Part shown: piece by piece, positions 10,001 to 21,734 of the stretch
Layout: each line of letters starts with the position of its first letter
Numbering within the stretch: the stretch's first letter is position 1
Source of the DNA: Marvania coccoides
Taxonomy: Eukaryota > Chlorophyta > Trebouxiophyceae > Chlorellales > Chlorellaceae
DNA: 64,000 nucleotides
Direction: 5' to 3'
Assembly (NCBI GenBank): GCA_963854735.1
Contig: OY978106.1
Coordinates: 992,001 to 1,056,000, forward strand
Notes under the pieces: generated by a model
What the model saw: the letters and a program-made list of their open reading frames with translations, nothing else
What the model was told of the DNA's origin: nothing
Databases searched by the model: none
Made by a program: the position numbers and the translations under genes

Positions 10001-12738
10001 AGAATGCGCTCATTCTTGGGTGGCAGGCTCTTCTCCACGTCCTTGATCACACGACGCAGCAGGTGCGGGCGCAGCACCGCGTGCAGCCGCTGCACGCCAG
10101 CAGGGTCCCGAGGGTCGTGGGCCTCCTCGAATTCCTCGCTGGAAGGGAATTTTTCGGGGTGCAGGAAGTGCAGCAGGCACCACAGCTCCCGCATATTGTT
10201 CTGCAGCGGCGTGCCTGTCACCAGCAGCTTGGATTTGAAGTTCCACTGCGCCAGTTCCCGGTACAGTGCCGATTCGTTGTTCTTAAGCCTGTGGGCCTCG
10301 TCCACCATCAGGTACGCCCACTTCACGTCCCGCAGCAGCGCCGCGTCCTTGAGCGCCAGCTCGTAGGTGGTGATCAGGGCGTCGAACTTGAATTGCCTGC
10401 CAGCTGTCTTGGCAGCGTTGGGAAACTCAAACGCGCGAATGACCTGGCGGGAGGCCGCATTTCCGACGTACATCACCGTGTTCACCTGGGGGATCCACTT
10501 CTTGAACTCGCGGGCCCAGTTGGAGATGGTGGAAAGCGGGACAATGATCAGGAATGGCCCGCCCAGATTCTGGACCTGAGACAGGTAGCCAACCATGCTG
10601 GCGCACTGCACGGTCTTTCCCAGCCCCATTTCGTCGGCCAGGATGCCGTTCACCCCGCGCGCCCAGCTGTAGGCCATCCAGTTGAGACCCTCCAGCTGGT
10701 AGTCCCGCAGCGTGCCGCCCCCCTGCAGGTACTCGGGCTGCTTTTCGAACGCGCGCTGGCCGGTGACGCTGAACGCGCGCCGCGCCGCGTCCACCCCCTC
10801 CCGCGGCGCCGCCGCCGCCGCCTCCCTGCCGCGAAATTCCCCCACGAGCTCCGCCCCACCGGGGGTCTTTTCTACGTCCGCCGCCGCCTCCCAGGTGTTC
10901 TCAGAGTACGGCAGGCCGTTCCATTTGCACAAGAACTGCACCACCGCGCCCCCTCCGTCCTCTTCGCGCTCCTCCTCAGTGGGGTTTCTCACCCGCTCAC
11001 TGATCACCCGCTCCAGCTGCGAGTGCTCGCGCTCCAGCTCCGCCTCCAGCTCCGCGCGCACGTTCTCCTCCTCGAGCTCGTCCGCGGAAAGTCCCGCGCG
11101 CATCGCTTGCGCGGCGTCGACCTTGCGGCAGTAGTTGAGCACTCGCTTGAAGCCGCCCAGCTGGGAGAGCGTTGAGTAGGCATCCCACGAGCAGTGAATG
11201 TAGGAGTAGCGCGCCCACTTGACGTAGAACTCGCGAGAGGCCCAGGGGTCTGCGGGGTTGGAGGGCATGCCCTCGATGTCCCTGTTGAGTAAAATATGAA
11301 AAGAGCGCGCGATAATCAATTCTTGGCTATTGACAAAACTTATTGAAGCAAAATGGCGATTTCATCTCGAAGAAAAAGATTGCAGGAAACATAGGATTGC
11401 CCTAGGAATAAACATTGTAAGAAACAGAGGAAATTACGCTGAAATTCAATCAAAATAAGTCGGCGTCAACGAAGAAAAAAATGGGGAAAATGCTATTTAA
11501 AATTATTATGTTGACTACTTACCTGTGTGTCAGGACCACCTCCACCTCATCGTCCATGCCCGCCATCTCCTCGGGGCTCAGCAGGCAGTGCGGCATGCGG
11601 CGGCGCTTCTTCGCCTCCTCCTCCCTCACCTCTGCTGCATCGTCGTCCCAAGGGATGTATCCCTCCTCATCGACGTTGATCGCGCCGCTGTCCTCCGCGT
11701 GGCTCACCCCAGCGCTGCCGGCAGCCGGCTGCCCCATCAGCTGCGCGGAAGGGGCTTCCCCGCCGGGCGGCATTCGAATCTTTATCTTCATGCCGCCGCC
11801 ACCGCCGCCGCCAGAGCCCCTGGAGCTGCGCCGGACGCCGGCAGGCTCGGAGTCCCAGTCCTCGTCCTCCTGGTACTTGAAATCGCCGCCCCCAGCACCA
11901 CCGTCGTCGTCGCTGTGATCAGCGTAGGTTATTCCTCGCTCAGTGGCAGGGACGCCGCGCATGCTGGAGCGCCGGCTGCCGCCACCCTCACCGCCCCAGG
12001 CGGCCTGCAGCTTGCGCGCCATGGCCAGGTCGGCGTCCAGGTCGCCGCTCTCGGAGCGCTGCGAAAACAACAACGGAAGGTGGTGAGCCCTAAATTAATG
12101 ATGGTATCTTGGCAGGAGTTATAATTTCTTTCAGCCGAAATGCAAAAAAAGTGAAGGGATGTGATCGCGAGTTCAGGAATGTTTTTTCTGAAATTTCCCA
12201 CCTTGCGCTTCACCGCTGCGCCTGCTGCGCCTTTGCTGCCGCGGGGGTCGTATTCCTCTTCAGACGCGTCCTCCTCCACGTCTTCAGAGTCCTCAGAGTC
12301 GTCATCCTCCTCCTCCACGTACTCAGGCTCTGCAAGAGAGGGAGAACAACGATTTGTAAGCCAATATTACCCTCCTAGATCACACGCACTCTGCCAAGAA
12401 CTCAAACAGAAACAAAGTGTTCTCACCGTCATCAGCGACCTCCTCCTCTACTTCAAAGTCCGCGTCGGCGGCCCTGCGAAAATAGGATGCAGAACACAAG
12501 GTTACGACGGAAGAAAAAGTGTGGGACGGCGGCCGCCGAGTCATCACGAAATAAAGACCTGGCAGGCGGGATTTGGGGCGGGATCTGGCGCTTACTTGTC
12601 GGGGGCTTCGTCCGCAGAGTCGAGGAAATCGTTCTCGCCCGCAGAGTTGCCCCAGCCTGGGTGCCTAGCCGGAGCGCCTGCAGACCCTCCAGCGCCAGGC
12701 CCAAACCTGCCCCCTGCGTTCCAATCATCTGGGTCCAT
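7086..12738 (-). CDS. CHD1: CHD1-type chromatin-remodelling ATPase
   Basis: CHD1 spaces nucleosomes behind RNA polymerase II in the nucleus. Six exons (12738-12596, 12473-12427, 12329-12202, 12058-11523, 11281-8063, 7863-7086) with consistent phases give 1616 aa. The first 270 residues are acidic and Ser-rich. Tandem chromodomains follow (about 275-420; second with FLCKWNGLPYSENTWE). The SNF2 ATPase carries DEMGLGKT (about 501-508) and DEAH (about 612-615), and the helicase C lobe ends in SRAHRIGQ (about 898). A SANT/SLIDE region (ALLVGVLRHGMGAWAK) is interrupted by the last intron. The last exon holds the CHD1 C-terminal helical domain (AELWAYVSEFTE), which separates CHD1 from CHD3/4 and ISWI. 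No PHD fingers are seen. I start at the Met of MDPDDWN; an in-frame Met at 12828 would add 30 residues. Confidence 0.93.
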
Positions 12739-12828
12739 GCTGGCCTGCGTGTGTCTCCCTTCAGCGACGCCTCGGGAGCGATCAGAACAGCGGTCAGGCG
12801 ACCCGAATGTTTTGAATGTTTGCAGCAC

Positions 12829-13305
12829 GAATCAAACTGCGACACAACTTTTTCCAGCCAATCTGACCGGCTCAGTGTGATTTTGCAACTTTGTGAGTGC
12901 AGCTAACACGCCTGTGGCGGGCACTTATTCCCTCCTGCGATCGCCCTGCGCGGCTTTCCTCTTCGTTTTTGTTGTTGCTGTGGCTGAGGAGCTTTTCGCG
13001 GCCAGCTCCTTTGGAACTCTGTTCTTCTGGGATCTCTGCGTTACAACACGTTACCATCGCAAAGAGGGCCTCGCGGGAAGGATAATGCAAGCATGTTCAC
13101 ATGTTACCCGCTGCTGCCGCTCACCGCCCTCCCACAAAAAGAAAAAAAACTAGCACGCAAAAAGTAGTAGTAGAAAAACAAAGATTTTACCAATCACACA
13201 AAATCAATGCCCTAATCCTGAAATAGAAAGAGTTGCTGTTACTGCCGCCGGAGGAGGTCATCGGTTTGCCCTTTAAATTTTGTTTCGTCGTTACGTTTCT
13301 TTCTT
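12829..13305. other. intergenic, nothing recognised
   Basis: Spacer between the CHD1 5' end and the VDAC 3' end. It has A-rich runs around 13130-13190 and no credible coding frame or structured element. Confidence 0.4.
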
Positions 13306-14546
13306 TCAGTACTTGAGGTCGAAGCTGACGCCGTACTTGGGCGCCTTGTTCAGGTCCTTGGAGTCAAACTGTCCGCTAATGGCTACCTTGCTCTTTCCCT
13401 CCAGCGTCTGCTCGTGGATCACGCTCACCACACCAGAGTGTTGCACCTTCATCTTCTGCAGCGCGCCAGACGCCAGCCGGCGCTGCACCGCAGCCGTGAG
13501 GGAGGTAGCGCCGCCCTCGCCCAAATTCTTCACCACCTCGGCGCCCACAGTGAGGTCCGACCGCACGCTGTGCGCGATGAGCACCGACAGGTCCTGCTTC
13601 TCATTGTACAGAGTGGCGACCTGGTAGTCAGCGGCGGTGTAGCCCATGCCCACCGCCCACTTGGAAATGGCGCCCTTGGCGGCGTCATAGCTGACGTCAG
13701 CGCCTGCCACCACGCTGCGGCCCTTGACCGAAAAGGCCGAGGTGGCGGCAACGTCGACCTTGGGGGCAGCGGCCAGGGAAGCCGCGGATTTCACGTTGAT
13801 GTGGGGGCCGACGTAATCCACAGCCACCTTGGCGGACTCCACGTCAGGGATGGTGCCGGAGAGGCCCAGGGTGACGCCGGGGGCGACGTTTTTGATGGAG
13901 GTGGCGAGGCCAAGCTTGCCTGTGGCCTGGGCAAGGGTGGCGACGATCTTGTAGCGGGAGGTGTCGTAGGTGCCCTTCAGATCGGTGGCCAGGGCGCCGT
14001 CGCGGTGGACGCCCTTGATGGCGAAGTCCTGCAGAGCAGAGAGGGTTTGATCAAATTGACAAGTGATGAGTAACGAAGGGAGGGCAGGGGGGTGGTTGGG
14101 GCCGTGAGAGGGCGGTATATTGTGGGTGATGTGTAAGAATGTATATACGGTGCAGAAATGGGGCGAAAACGCAGGGTTGGAGCCTCCAAAAAGCCACAAG
14201 ATGTGCAAGAATTAGAAGCCAAACCGCCCATGCAGCGCTGTCGGGCGTTCCGACGGCTGGTCGCCCCGCACAGGACGACATCAAAGATTGATATTGTTCA
14301 GCGCACTCACCACGCCATCAGCGGTGCGTGTAGAGACAGTGGCCACGTTGTTGAACTGGAAGAGACCTTCCCGACTGCCGTAGAGCACATCTGCACCCCA
14401 AAAAACGCCATGAGACCATCGGACAGTCGAGATGCAGCATCCGGGGGCGCTCCATGTGCCAGGAACAGAACGGTTTTCAGCATGTGATGGTCATCCCTCT
14501 CACCTTTGGCCGTGCGGCCAATGTCCGAGAAATTCGCGGCAGGCAT
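13306..14546 (-). CDS. VDAC: voltage-dependent anion channel (mitochondrial outer-membrane porin)
   Basis: VDAC is the beta-barrel through which metabolites and ATP/ADP cross the mitochondrial outer membrane. Three exons (14546-14504, 14390-14311, 14028-13306) join in frame to 281 aa, the usual VDAC length (about 280). The N-terminus MPAANFSDIGRTAKDVLYG fits the amphipathic helix and the conserved DIG-K-A-DVL pattern. The middle has alternating strands (YKIVATLAQATGKLGLATSI), and the C-terminus ends PKYGVSFDLKY, the typical last strand. No cleavable presequence is seen, as expected for this family. Exon 1 is only 43 nt. The gene runs against CHD1's direction of neighbours without overlap. Confidence 0.92.
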
Positions 14547-14712
14547 TGTCTCCTTCCGATGATGGGTGTGACAACGGGATGTATAAAAAATATATATGAT
14601 TTCGCAGTTGCGAGAAAATTGAAGGCCCGTTGTCACCTTTTCCTCATCTTTCTCTTTTTTCGAGCAGGATTGGTGGTGGTTGAGACAAACAATGCTGGAA
14701 TATGTTTACATC

Positions 14713-15462
14713 TCAAGCAGTACATGCACGGTCATGAGGAGGGCCTGGGGAGCTCAGCAGCCACGCTCGTGGCACTGCCGCTGGAAAAAAATGTCGCTCC
14801 AGCGGCGCTGCCGCTTTGGGGACTTCATTTTCATCAGAAACCACCCCCACAGCTGCCGCTTCAGCCTGTCTCCGCGCCTCTTTATTGTTCCTGGCCAGGC
14901 TATGTCCGGTCTCCCCAGCAATGAAGCTCGCCATTTTCAAAACTGCCCACACCTAGAATAAAAAAAACAGTATAAATTGAAAAAATCTAGCACTGAACAG
15001 CGTGAACCAGGTGCAGAAATGATGACAAGTGATCTCACCCCGACCGCAGCGATGAACACAGCGCCACCAGCTGCAGGAAACGAAGTAATAAAGAGTGGGG
15101 ACATTTTAATTAGCTTGTGATTAAAATTGAGTGAATGATTGCTTCGGGGTTGAGCAGACGCTTGAAACTCACCCCCTGCACTCATGGCGCCGATGGTTGC
15201 AAACATTCCGGGAGGGTCAGGAAGCTCTTCCTCAGGAGGTGTGTTATTAGGCTGCTCTGGCTCTGCTCAGGCGGTGGGGCGGTGAAAAGCTGTGAATACT
15301 ACTGAAATGGACACGAAGCCGCGAGAAAGAACGCATCAACTCACTTTGTGTCTCCTTGGCCGCTTCTGATGCCACCAGCCTCCTTCCCGTCGAAATATTC
15401 CCCTGTCGAAACATCTTGATCGATCGCAAAATGCCATTTCGTGCGAATGCAACGCACTCCAT
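14713..15462 (-). CDS. small single-pass membrane protein, probably mitochondrial
   Basis: I do not recognise this family. Four exons (15462-15345, 15262-15173, 15070-15039, 14952-14713) join with matching phases to 159 aa, which makes the model credible. The N-terminus (MECVAFARNGILRSIKMFRQ) is basic, free of acidic residues and amphipathic, like a mitochondrial presequence. A Pro/Glu-rich segment (TPPEEELPDPPG) precedes one hydrophobic span, about residues 69-92 (AGGAVFIAAVGVWAVLKMAS). The C-terminal half is charged and Ala/Pro-rich. Exon 3 is just 32 nt. The gene starts 253 bp from the divergent dynein gene. Confidence 0.55.
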
Positions 15463-15715
15463 GGCGATATATCTTGGTTAATACAATTGGGTGTCGGTAT
15501 GAATAAAAATTTTGCGCAATTAATGCGGTTCGGGCGAGAAAATTTGATTTGTTGCCATCTTTCCATTTGGTGTTGACCACCGGCGTCGGTCTGCGAATGC
15601 TGCATTTGAGCCCGTCTCGCCCAGCCTAAGCGACTTATACTCCCTTTATCTTTCCGCTACCGGGGGCAGCGCAACACCCTGAGCGCAGTTCGTGCAGTAC
15701 AAACTTCATTTTGAA

Positions 15716-18022
15716 ATGCCTTCCACTGAGACCACCCGCAGTTCGGCTGTAGCCAAAACAAAAGCAGCAACAAAACCGCTGAGGCCGATTCCACCGATTA
15801 AAAAGCCGCCAGAGAAGCCGTCAGGCGTATCAGCAAAGCCTTCCCCCAGACCTGCTGCAGCTGCAGCAACTTCCACTGCACTCTCACCGCGAGCAGCGGC
15901 CCCTGTCCCCACTCAAGACGCCACATCAAGTGCCCCACACACGGCCCCAGGCAGCCCCTCGCAGAAACCAGCCTACTTGGTGCCGGAAGATGCAGCAGCG
16001 GAGGAGCAGAGCGCAGTGCAATTCAGCGTGAAAAAGGGCGAGTTTGTGTCCACGCTGCGGGCAGACGGCCCCTTTGGCGCATTTGACGAGCCCCTGGTGC
16101 CGCGACAGCCCCACCCAGATGCTGCGCCAGCCAGATCTGCAAGCAGCAACCCCCCGCTGCGCAATGGCCTCTCCTGCATCAACCGCGCCGTGCAGACCTC
16201 CCACTGGCCCTCCAAAGACCGCACCACATCCCCCCCTGATCAGTATTTTGCCGAAGCTTCTGGGTCGTGCAGCGCCTGGGAGATTCACGATGCCTACACA
16301 GCGCAAGCGGCTGCGCAGGACCCTACCGCGCCGGCGCCTTCGCCCTCTCGCCCAGCCAACTACGTGGAGCGGGTGATGCGGCGCATGATCTTCCAAAACC
16401 TGCACCACGTCGTGTCCACAGACTTCAAGGCAAGTAAATTAAGATTTGTGTGTGTGTGTGGTAAATTCACGATTAATCCTTTTCGTGTCCTTCTGCAGTA
16501 CTGGGATGACCCTGCGGACGAAAAGAGGCCCGAAGAAGGCACCCTGCTGCCGCTGTGGTACTTCCAGCCTGCCACCAAGGGGCGTGCCGTCACCTCCTTG
16601 GCGTGGAACCCCAAACACCGCGATCTCTTCGCCGCAGGCTACGGATCTTTCGACCCTGGGCGACCCGTCACCGGCGTGGTCGCCTGCCACTCCCTCACCG
16701 ACGCAGACCACCCCGAGTGCACGGTGGCGCTGCCGGCCGGCGTCCTTTCTTTGGACTTTCACGCCGCGCTGCCCAGCCTGCTGGCGGTGGGTTGCATGGA
16801 CGGTAGCGTGCACGTCATCAATGTGAGCCACACCGCCGAACGGGCGCTGCTGGCTTCCTCCCCTGTGGCTGCTCGCCATGGAGATCCCGTGTGGCAGGTT
16901 CGCTGGGCGCCAGCGCCCAGGGGCCAGTCTTCCAGCTTCTGGGCAGCTTCCTCCGACGGCACCCTGATGCGGTGGGAGCTTGGGCAGGGGGAGGAGCTGC
17001 GCCGCCGGGACAGCGTGCCGCTGCTGGGTGGCTGCAGCACCGCTGCCGCCGCAGCGCTGCCGCCCGGGTTCCCTGCGCTGGAGGTTGCGGCATCGGCGTT
17101 TGACCCCCACCCTGGGGCGCAGTCGTTACTGGTGGTGGGCACCCAGGAGGGCGACGTGCTCCGGTGTTCGTTGGACGGTGGGCTGGAGAGCTCGGACGTT
17201 TACAGCGGCCACGCAGGGCCGGTGTACATGGTGCAGTGGTCTCCGTTGCACCCCGCCGCCTTCCTGTCGGCCGCCGCGGACTGGACGGTGCGCATCTGGC
17301 AAGCCTCCACCACTGGGCAGGTAAGAAGAGAGAAAAAGCTGTTATTTTGTTTTTGTTATTTCCTCTTCCACGCTTAATACGTAATACCTGATATAATTTT
17401 TCAATGCTGCAGGCGGCACTGGTGTTTGACGCTGGGGCGCCCGTGGGCGATGCCGCTTGGTCTCCCTACTCTTCCACCGTCTTTGCCGCCATCACTGACA
17501 CCGGGCGAGTGCTGGTCTACGACCTGGCGCACAGCACAGACTGGCCGCTGTGCAAGCAAAAGGTGGCGCAAAAGCTGCGCCTCACAAAGCTGGCCTTCAG
17601 CCCCACCCACCCCGTCATTTTGGTGGGCGACGAAAAGTAAGCAGATATTTTTTTTCCATACAAGGTATTTTAATTCAAGAAAATCGACTAATGCGCATCA
17701 AAATTTTTGCAGAGGAGGTGTGGCGTGCTTCAAACTGTCACCAAACCTGCGCAGGATCCCACAGCTGCCAGCCGGCCCCGGCGGAGCTAGAGGGCGGAGC
17801 GGTTCCGGCAGGGCTGCGTCAGCTGAGAAGGGACACGGCGGTGGGGCCCCAGCGGACGAAAACAAAGATGAAAGCGCGAGAAAGCTGGCTGCGCTGCAGA
17901 GGGAGCGGCTGCAGGGCGTGCTGCAGGTGGCGGCAGCGTGCCGGGCGGCCGAGGCTGCGTGGGAATCTTCTCTACACACTGACAGCGCAGCTACTGCCAC
18001 TGCCACCAACAGTTCTTCATGA
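15716..18022 (+). CDS. DNAI1: axonemal outer-arm dynein intermediate chain 1
   Basis: This WD40 protein anchors the outer dynein arm to the flagellar doublet (DNAI1 in human, IC1/ODA9 in Chlamydomonas). Four exons (15716-16429, 16499-17320, 17413-17636, 17713-18022) give 689 aa; human DNAI1 is 699. Family landmarks in order are INRAVQTSHWP, WEIHDAY, a linker, EEGTLLPLWYFQ, SLAWNPKHRDLFAAGYGSFD, five or more WD repeats ending TVRIWQ, and GDEKGGVACFKLSPNLRR near the end. The last 90 residues are low complexity. The first intron uses a GC donor (AAG|GCAAGT). It is 69 nt and has no in-frame stop, so a naive translation reads through it; alignment to the family shows it is an intron. The presence of this gene implies a flagellated stage. 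Confidence 0.93.
16430..16498 (+). other. GC-AG intron, stop-free and divisible by three
   Basis: The donor is AAG|GCAAGT and the acceptor TTCTGCAG|TAC. The body contains a (TG) run and pyrimidine-rich end. Using the internal GTAAAT instead brings a stop codon immediately after the junction. Confidence 0.75.
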
Positions 18023-18282
18023 AGTAATTGAATGTCGGTAAAGCGAAATCTGAATGCAAATTTCGCTCCCTTCTTCCTTCTGAAATGCATCATTTTGCTG
18101 CCGTCCCTGTTCATCTTTGCGCCCCCCCCCGCCCCCCCCCCCCTCTTCTTTTCGTGTTCCTTTGTGTCGAATAGCTCGAGAGAGCTTACATGAACTGGCT
18201 CCATCAACACATCAATTAATGGGAGTGGAAGGGATCGTTTTCAATGTGCAAAAAAGAATTGATGAAAGGCCACGTAGAGAGT

Positions 18283-19173
18283 CTACACAGCATAAAGTAA
18301 GCCAGAGGCGTCAGCTGCTGGTAGGACGCATGCTCCCAGAGTGAAAACGGAAAAGAAGACGCAGCAGAAAAGGGAGGGGGAAGGTAGACAGGAAGGAATC
18401 GTTAATGCATTGACGGCAATCATGCCGCTGCACAAAATTAGGAGGGAAGCAGTTTTTTGGGTCAGTTATCAATATATTAGGAGTATCCAAATAAAAGAGC
18501 GACGAATCAGCCGCATTGCACACAAAAAAACAGCAAGAAAATGTATTAAAACCGTCGCTTTCGGAAAACGTACTTGAGGACTTCAGGAACGCTATGAGGT
18601 CGGCACGGTCCTCCGGTTTCTTGAGGCCCGCAAATACCATCTTCGTCCCCGGGATATACTTCTTGGGGTTGAGTAAATAGTTGTACAGCGTCTCTTCGCT
18701 CCACAGCACGCCCTTTTCCTTGTTGGCCTTGCTGTATGAGTAGCCCTCGGCCTGACCAGAGGTCCGGCCGAAGATGCCACCCAGGTTGGGGCCCTGTTTG
18801 TGGCCACCGCCCTTCTCCGCGACGTGGCACTGCGCGCACCTGCAGTGAGAGAATTGGCGGAGGTGGTAGTCAAAAAAGGTCTAGTTTGTTGAGGTGAAGA
18901 TCGGGCTCCAGCACGTGGAGTGCCAACACCATTAGGAATGCAGGGCCGCAGGTCGCATTCGATCCTTGGGGTTAGGGCCCACCACATCAGTTTGTCATGA
19001 AATCCACCCTGGGCGTAAACCCGACCCCGCTTGTGAAACCAGCCCCACTAATCCCAAAATAACAAGCCTCGATAGGCATCGTGCTGAGTTGTTGCAGCAG
19101 CCACTCACTTTGTTTTGAAGATTTTCGCTCCTTTGGCGGAGTCGCCTGCGGGGGCTTCAGCGAACGATGCCAT
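18283..19173 (-). CDS. CYTC: cytochrome c
   Basis: Mobile electron carrier between complexes III and IV in the mitochondrial intermembrane space. Exons are 19173-19109 and 18839-18574, plus a short last exon at about 18314-18283, giving about 120 aa. The N-terminus [19 protein letters not shown] is close to plant/green-algal cytochrome c. The haem site CAQCH is completed across intron 1. [34 protein letters not shown] (Met ligand) and RADLIAFLK follow in order. The normal C-terminus would be only a few residues after LKSS. The donor there (A|GTACGT) and the last exon (acceptor CCAG or CAGCAG at 18315-18318) are my inference, and the tail [11 protein letters not shown] is unusual. The gene is divergent from IDH3 over 342 bp. 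Confidence 0.93.
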
Positions 19174-19515
19174 TGCCGTTCACGCCCAGGTGATGTTAAC
19201 TCGCAAATGGATTTCAAAAGGTGTTGAAATTGCGTTTGACTCTCGAATCATAAATCGAGGGAAAATTTTTCATTGCGCCCTGCGGCTGCTTTTGTTGCCC
19301 TAATGCCCGCTCCGCAAGGCAGTTTGCATTGCTAATTGCACTGGTTTTTTGCACAGCATTGCATCCGAGCGCCCCACCACTTCGCCGGCAGCCAGGGTTT
19401 TTCACATCGATTTTGACCTCTCTCCCCACGCCTCGCCTTTTTAATCAACGAGTTCTGGGGGCCGTGATCGCACGCTGCACACCGAGTATCTTGACCCACC
19501 CTACCAGCAGCAAAC
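19174..19515. promoter_or_regulatory. shared spacer between cytochrome c and IDH3 starts
   Basis: This 342-bp interval separates the divergent start codons of two respiratory genes. A pyrimidine-rich region lies close to the IDH3 side. No specific factor site can be named from sequence alone; a bidirectional promoter is inferred from geometry. Confidence 0.4.
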
Positions 19516-21348
19516 ATGCAGCGCATTCTCTCTTCCTCCCTCGCTCGCTCCCTCACCGCCGCTGAGGCGCTGGGCGGGGCTCGCGCCTTCAGCACCCAAC
19601 CCGTCACAGCCACGATGTTCCCCGGAGATGGTACGCGTTTCATCGCCGCTTTAAACACCACCCACCTCCTTTTTCTCCCAACAAAGTATGTCCAGTGGTT
19701 TTCTCCCACTTCTTCTGACCACAGTTTTCGCCCATTTCCCACCCAGGCATCGGCCCTGAGATCGCCGACGCGGTGATGAAGATCTTTGAGGAGGCCAAGG
19801 CCCCCGTGCAGTGGGACGTGCAGCAGATTGGCAAGGAGGTGGACCCGAGGACCAACTCCTTTGTGACCCGTGAGAATTTGGACTCAGTGCTGGTAAGAGG
19901 GAGACAGCTGGGCTTTTTTTAATGCAGAAATGTGGCGCATACTGCTGTTTCTGGCGTTTTTCATGGGTTACTAGTTATAAATATTAAAGCAAATGAAATT
20001 TGCTCACCAACTTATTACCTCTGCTTACCCCCCCATTTCCCTGTTGTTTCCCCTTCTTTTTAAACCCCAACAGAAGCACCGCATCGGTCTCAAGGGCCCC
20101 ATGGCCACCCCCATCGGCAAGGGCTTCCGCTCGCTCAACCTCACTCTCCGCAAGGAGCTGCAGCTGTACGCCAACGTGCGCCCCTGCCTGTCGATCCCCG
20201 GGTACAAGACGCGCTACGACGACATCGACATCGTCACCATCCGCGAGAACACCGAGGGAGAGTACTCGGGGCTGGAGCACGAAATTGTCCCCGGCGTCGT
20301 TGAATCTTTGAAAATTATCACCCGGCAGGCCTCCACCAGGGTGGCCGAGTTTGCGTTCGCGTACGCCGACAAGCACGGCCGCAAGAAGGTTACTGCGGTG
20401 CACAAGGCCAACATCATGAAGCTGACCGACGGGCTGTTCATCAAGTGCACGAGGGAGGTGTCGGAAAAGTACCCACACATCAAGTACGAGGAGATGATCG
20501 TGGACAACACCTGCATGCAGCTGGTGAGTGGAGAGGGCTACCACTGCTGCAGTTTTGGCAGACAGCAGCCATCATTTTTTGGGGAGGGGGCGGGGGGTTC
20601 CAGAATTCATGCTTTGAAGATGGGGTCTCAGGCAGCCGTTTTGGCTTGCATTTCGCCTGGAATGTGATTTTTACCCGCGCCCCTTCATCGCACCACAACT
20701 GAGCATCACTAAATGCCCCTTCCTTTCTTCCTTCCCTCCTTTCTTGCTCTTGTCAGGTGTCTCGCCCCAACCAGTTTGACGTCATGTGCATGCCCAACCT
20801 CTACGGCGACATCATCTCCGACCTGTGCGCCGGCCTCATCGGCGGCCTGGGCCTCACCCCCTCTGGCAACATTGGCGCCAACGGCCTGGCGCTTATGGAA
20901 GCGGTGCATGGCACAGCCCCAGACATCGCAGGCAAGGACATGGCCAACCCCACCGCGCTGCTGCTGTCGGGCGTCATGATGCTGCGCCACATCAACCTCG
21001 AGAAGTGAGCACAGTTCATATTTTGTTTGCTTTTATATCGCCCCCCCCCCCCCCCCCCCCAACGCACCCCCCCCTCATCTAAGAGCCTTTGTATAAAGAT
21101 ACCTCAATATATCTTAGATATTGTGCTCTGCATTACTACATTGTTCGATCAATGCGCTGCTTTTTTCGCCCCTTTAATCTAACTACTCATACTACTTTTA
21201 TCTTCCTTCTTTTTCTAGGTACGCCGACCGCATTGAGAAGGCCACCCTGGCCACCATCGCCGAGGGACGCTACCTGACCAGGGACCTGGGCGGCCGCAGC
21301 GGCACTTCCGACTTTACAGGCGCAATCATCTCGAAGTTGGATGACTAG
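19516..21348 (+). CDS. IDH3: NAD-dependent isocitrate dehydrogenase, catalytic (alpha-type) subunit
   Basis: Catalyses isocitrate + NAD+ to 2-oxoglutarate + CO2 + NADH in the mitochondrial matrix (TCA cycle). Five exons (19516-19630, 19747-19892, 20074-20523, 20757-21004, 21219-21348) join in frame to 362 aa, close to IDH3A (366). The N-terminus ([20 protein letters not shown]) is a clear presequence, with maturation likely near ARAFST. Catalytic features are [33 protein letters not shown], the Lys in [17 protein letters not shown], and [19 protein letters not shown] with the metal-binding Asp residues. The NAD-binding loop [20 protein letters not shown] follows. This set is alpha-type rather than the regulatory beta/gamma type. 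Intron 4 holds a run of 20 C residues at 21041-21060. Confidence 0.94.
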
Positions 21349-21734
21349 ATATTATTTTATAAAATGAAATAACGCTATTGTTGTTCAGGTTGGCGGCTGT
21401 GGGGGAGGGGGGGGGGTATACAAGTCGATGAACGCGAGCTAGCGAGCCTGAGAGAGCGGTGAGAAGGGCCTGCAGCAGCCCTATATAAGGGTGGTTTTTC
21501 TAATGTGTCCATTTTGAAGGGGGCGGTTATTGATCGACTCATTCGATACTTTTCCCATGATGTTTTCTTTCTGTTTGTTTCTTTATTTCCTTTTGTTTCG
21601 TGGCGCTGCAGCAACAACTCATCGTGCGCTTCTTTCAAAATGCTGTATGTTCGCGTGTTTAAAAAATATTAAGAGTGCGGCATTTTTCAGCGCAACTTCA
21701 ATATATATATGCATTGCTGCAATGAAATTTGGTA
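21349..21734. other. convergent 3' spacer
   Basis: Space between the 3' ends of IDH3 (+) and the PIF1 helicase (-). There is a G-rich run near 21406-21416 and AT-rich flanks. No gene is visible. Confidence 0.4.

Noticed and set aside
8420..11175. Very long open frames on the plus strand across CHD1 (about 400 and 485 codons).
   Set aside because: They are antisense to a well-supported CHD1 exon; GC-rich codon bias removes stops from the opposite strand. Their composition is low-complexity and no motif is seen.
21041..21072. C-rich run as a possible structured element.
   Set aside because: It lies inside an intron of IDH3 and is a plain homopolymer without a partner for pairing; similar C runs occur at 18121-18142 and 28049-28060.
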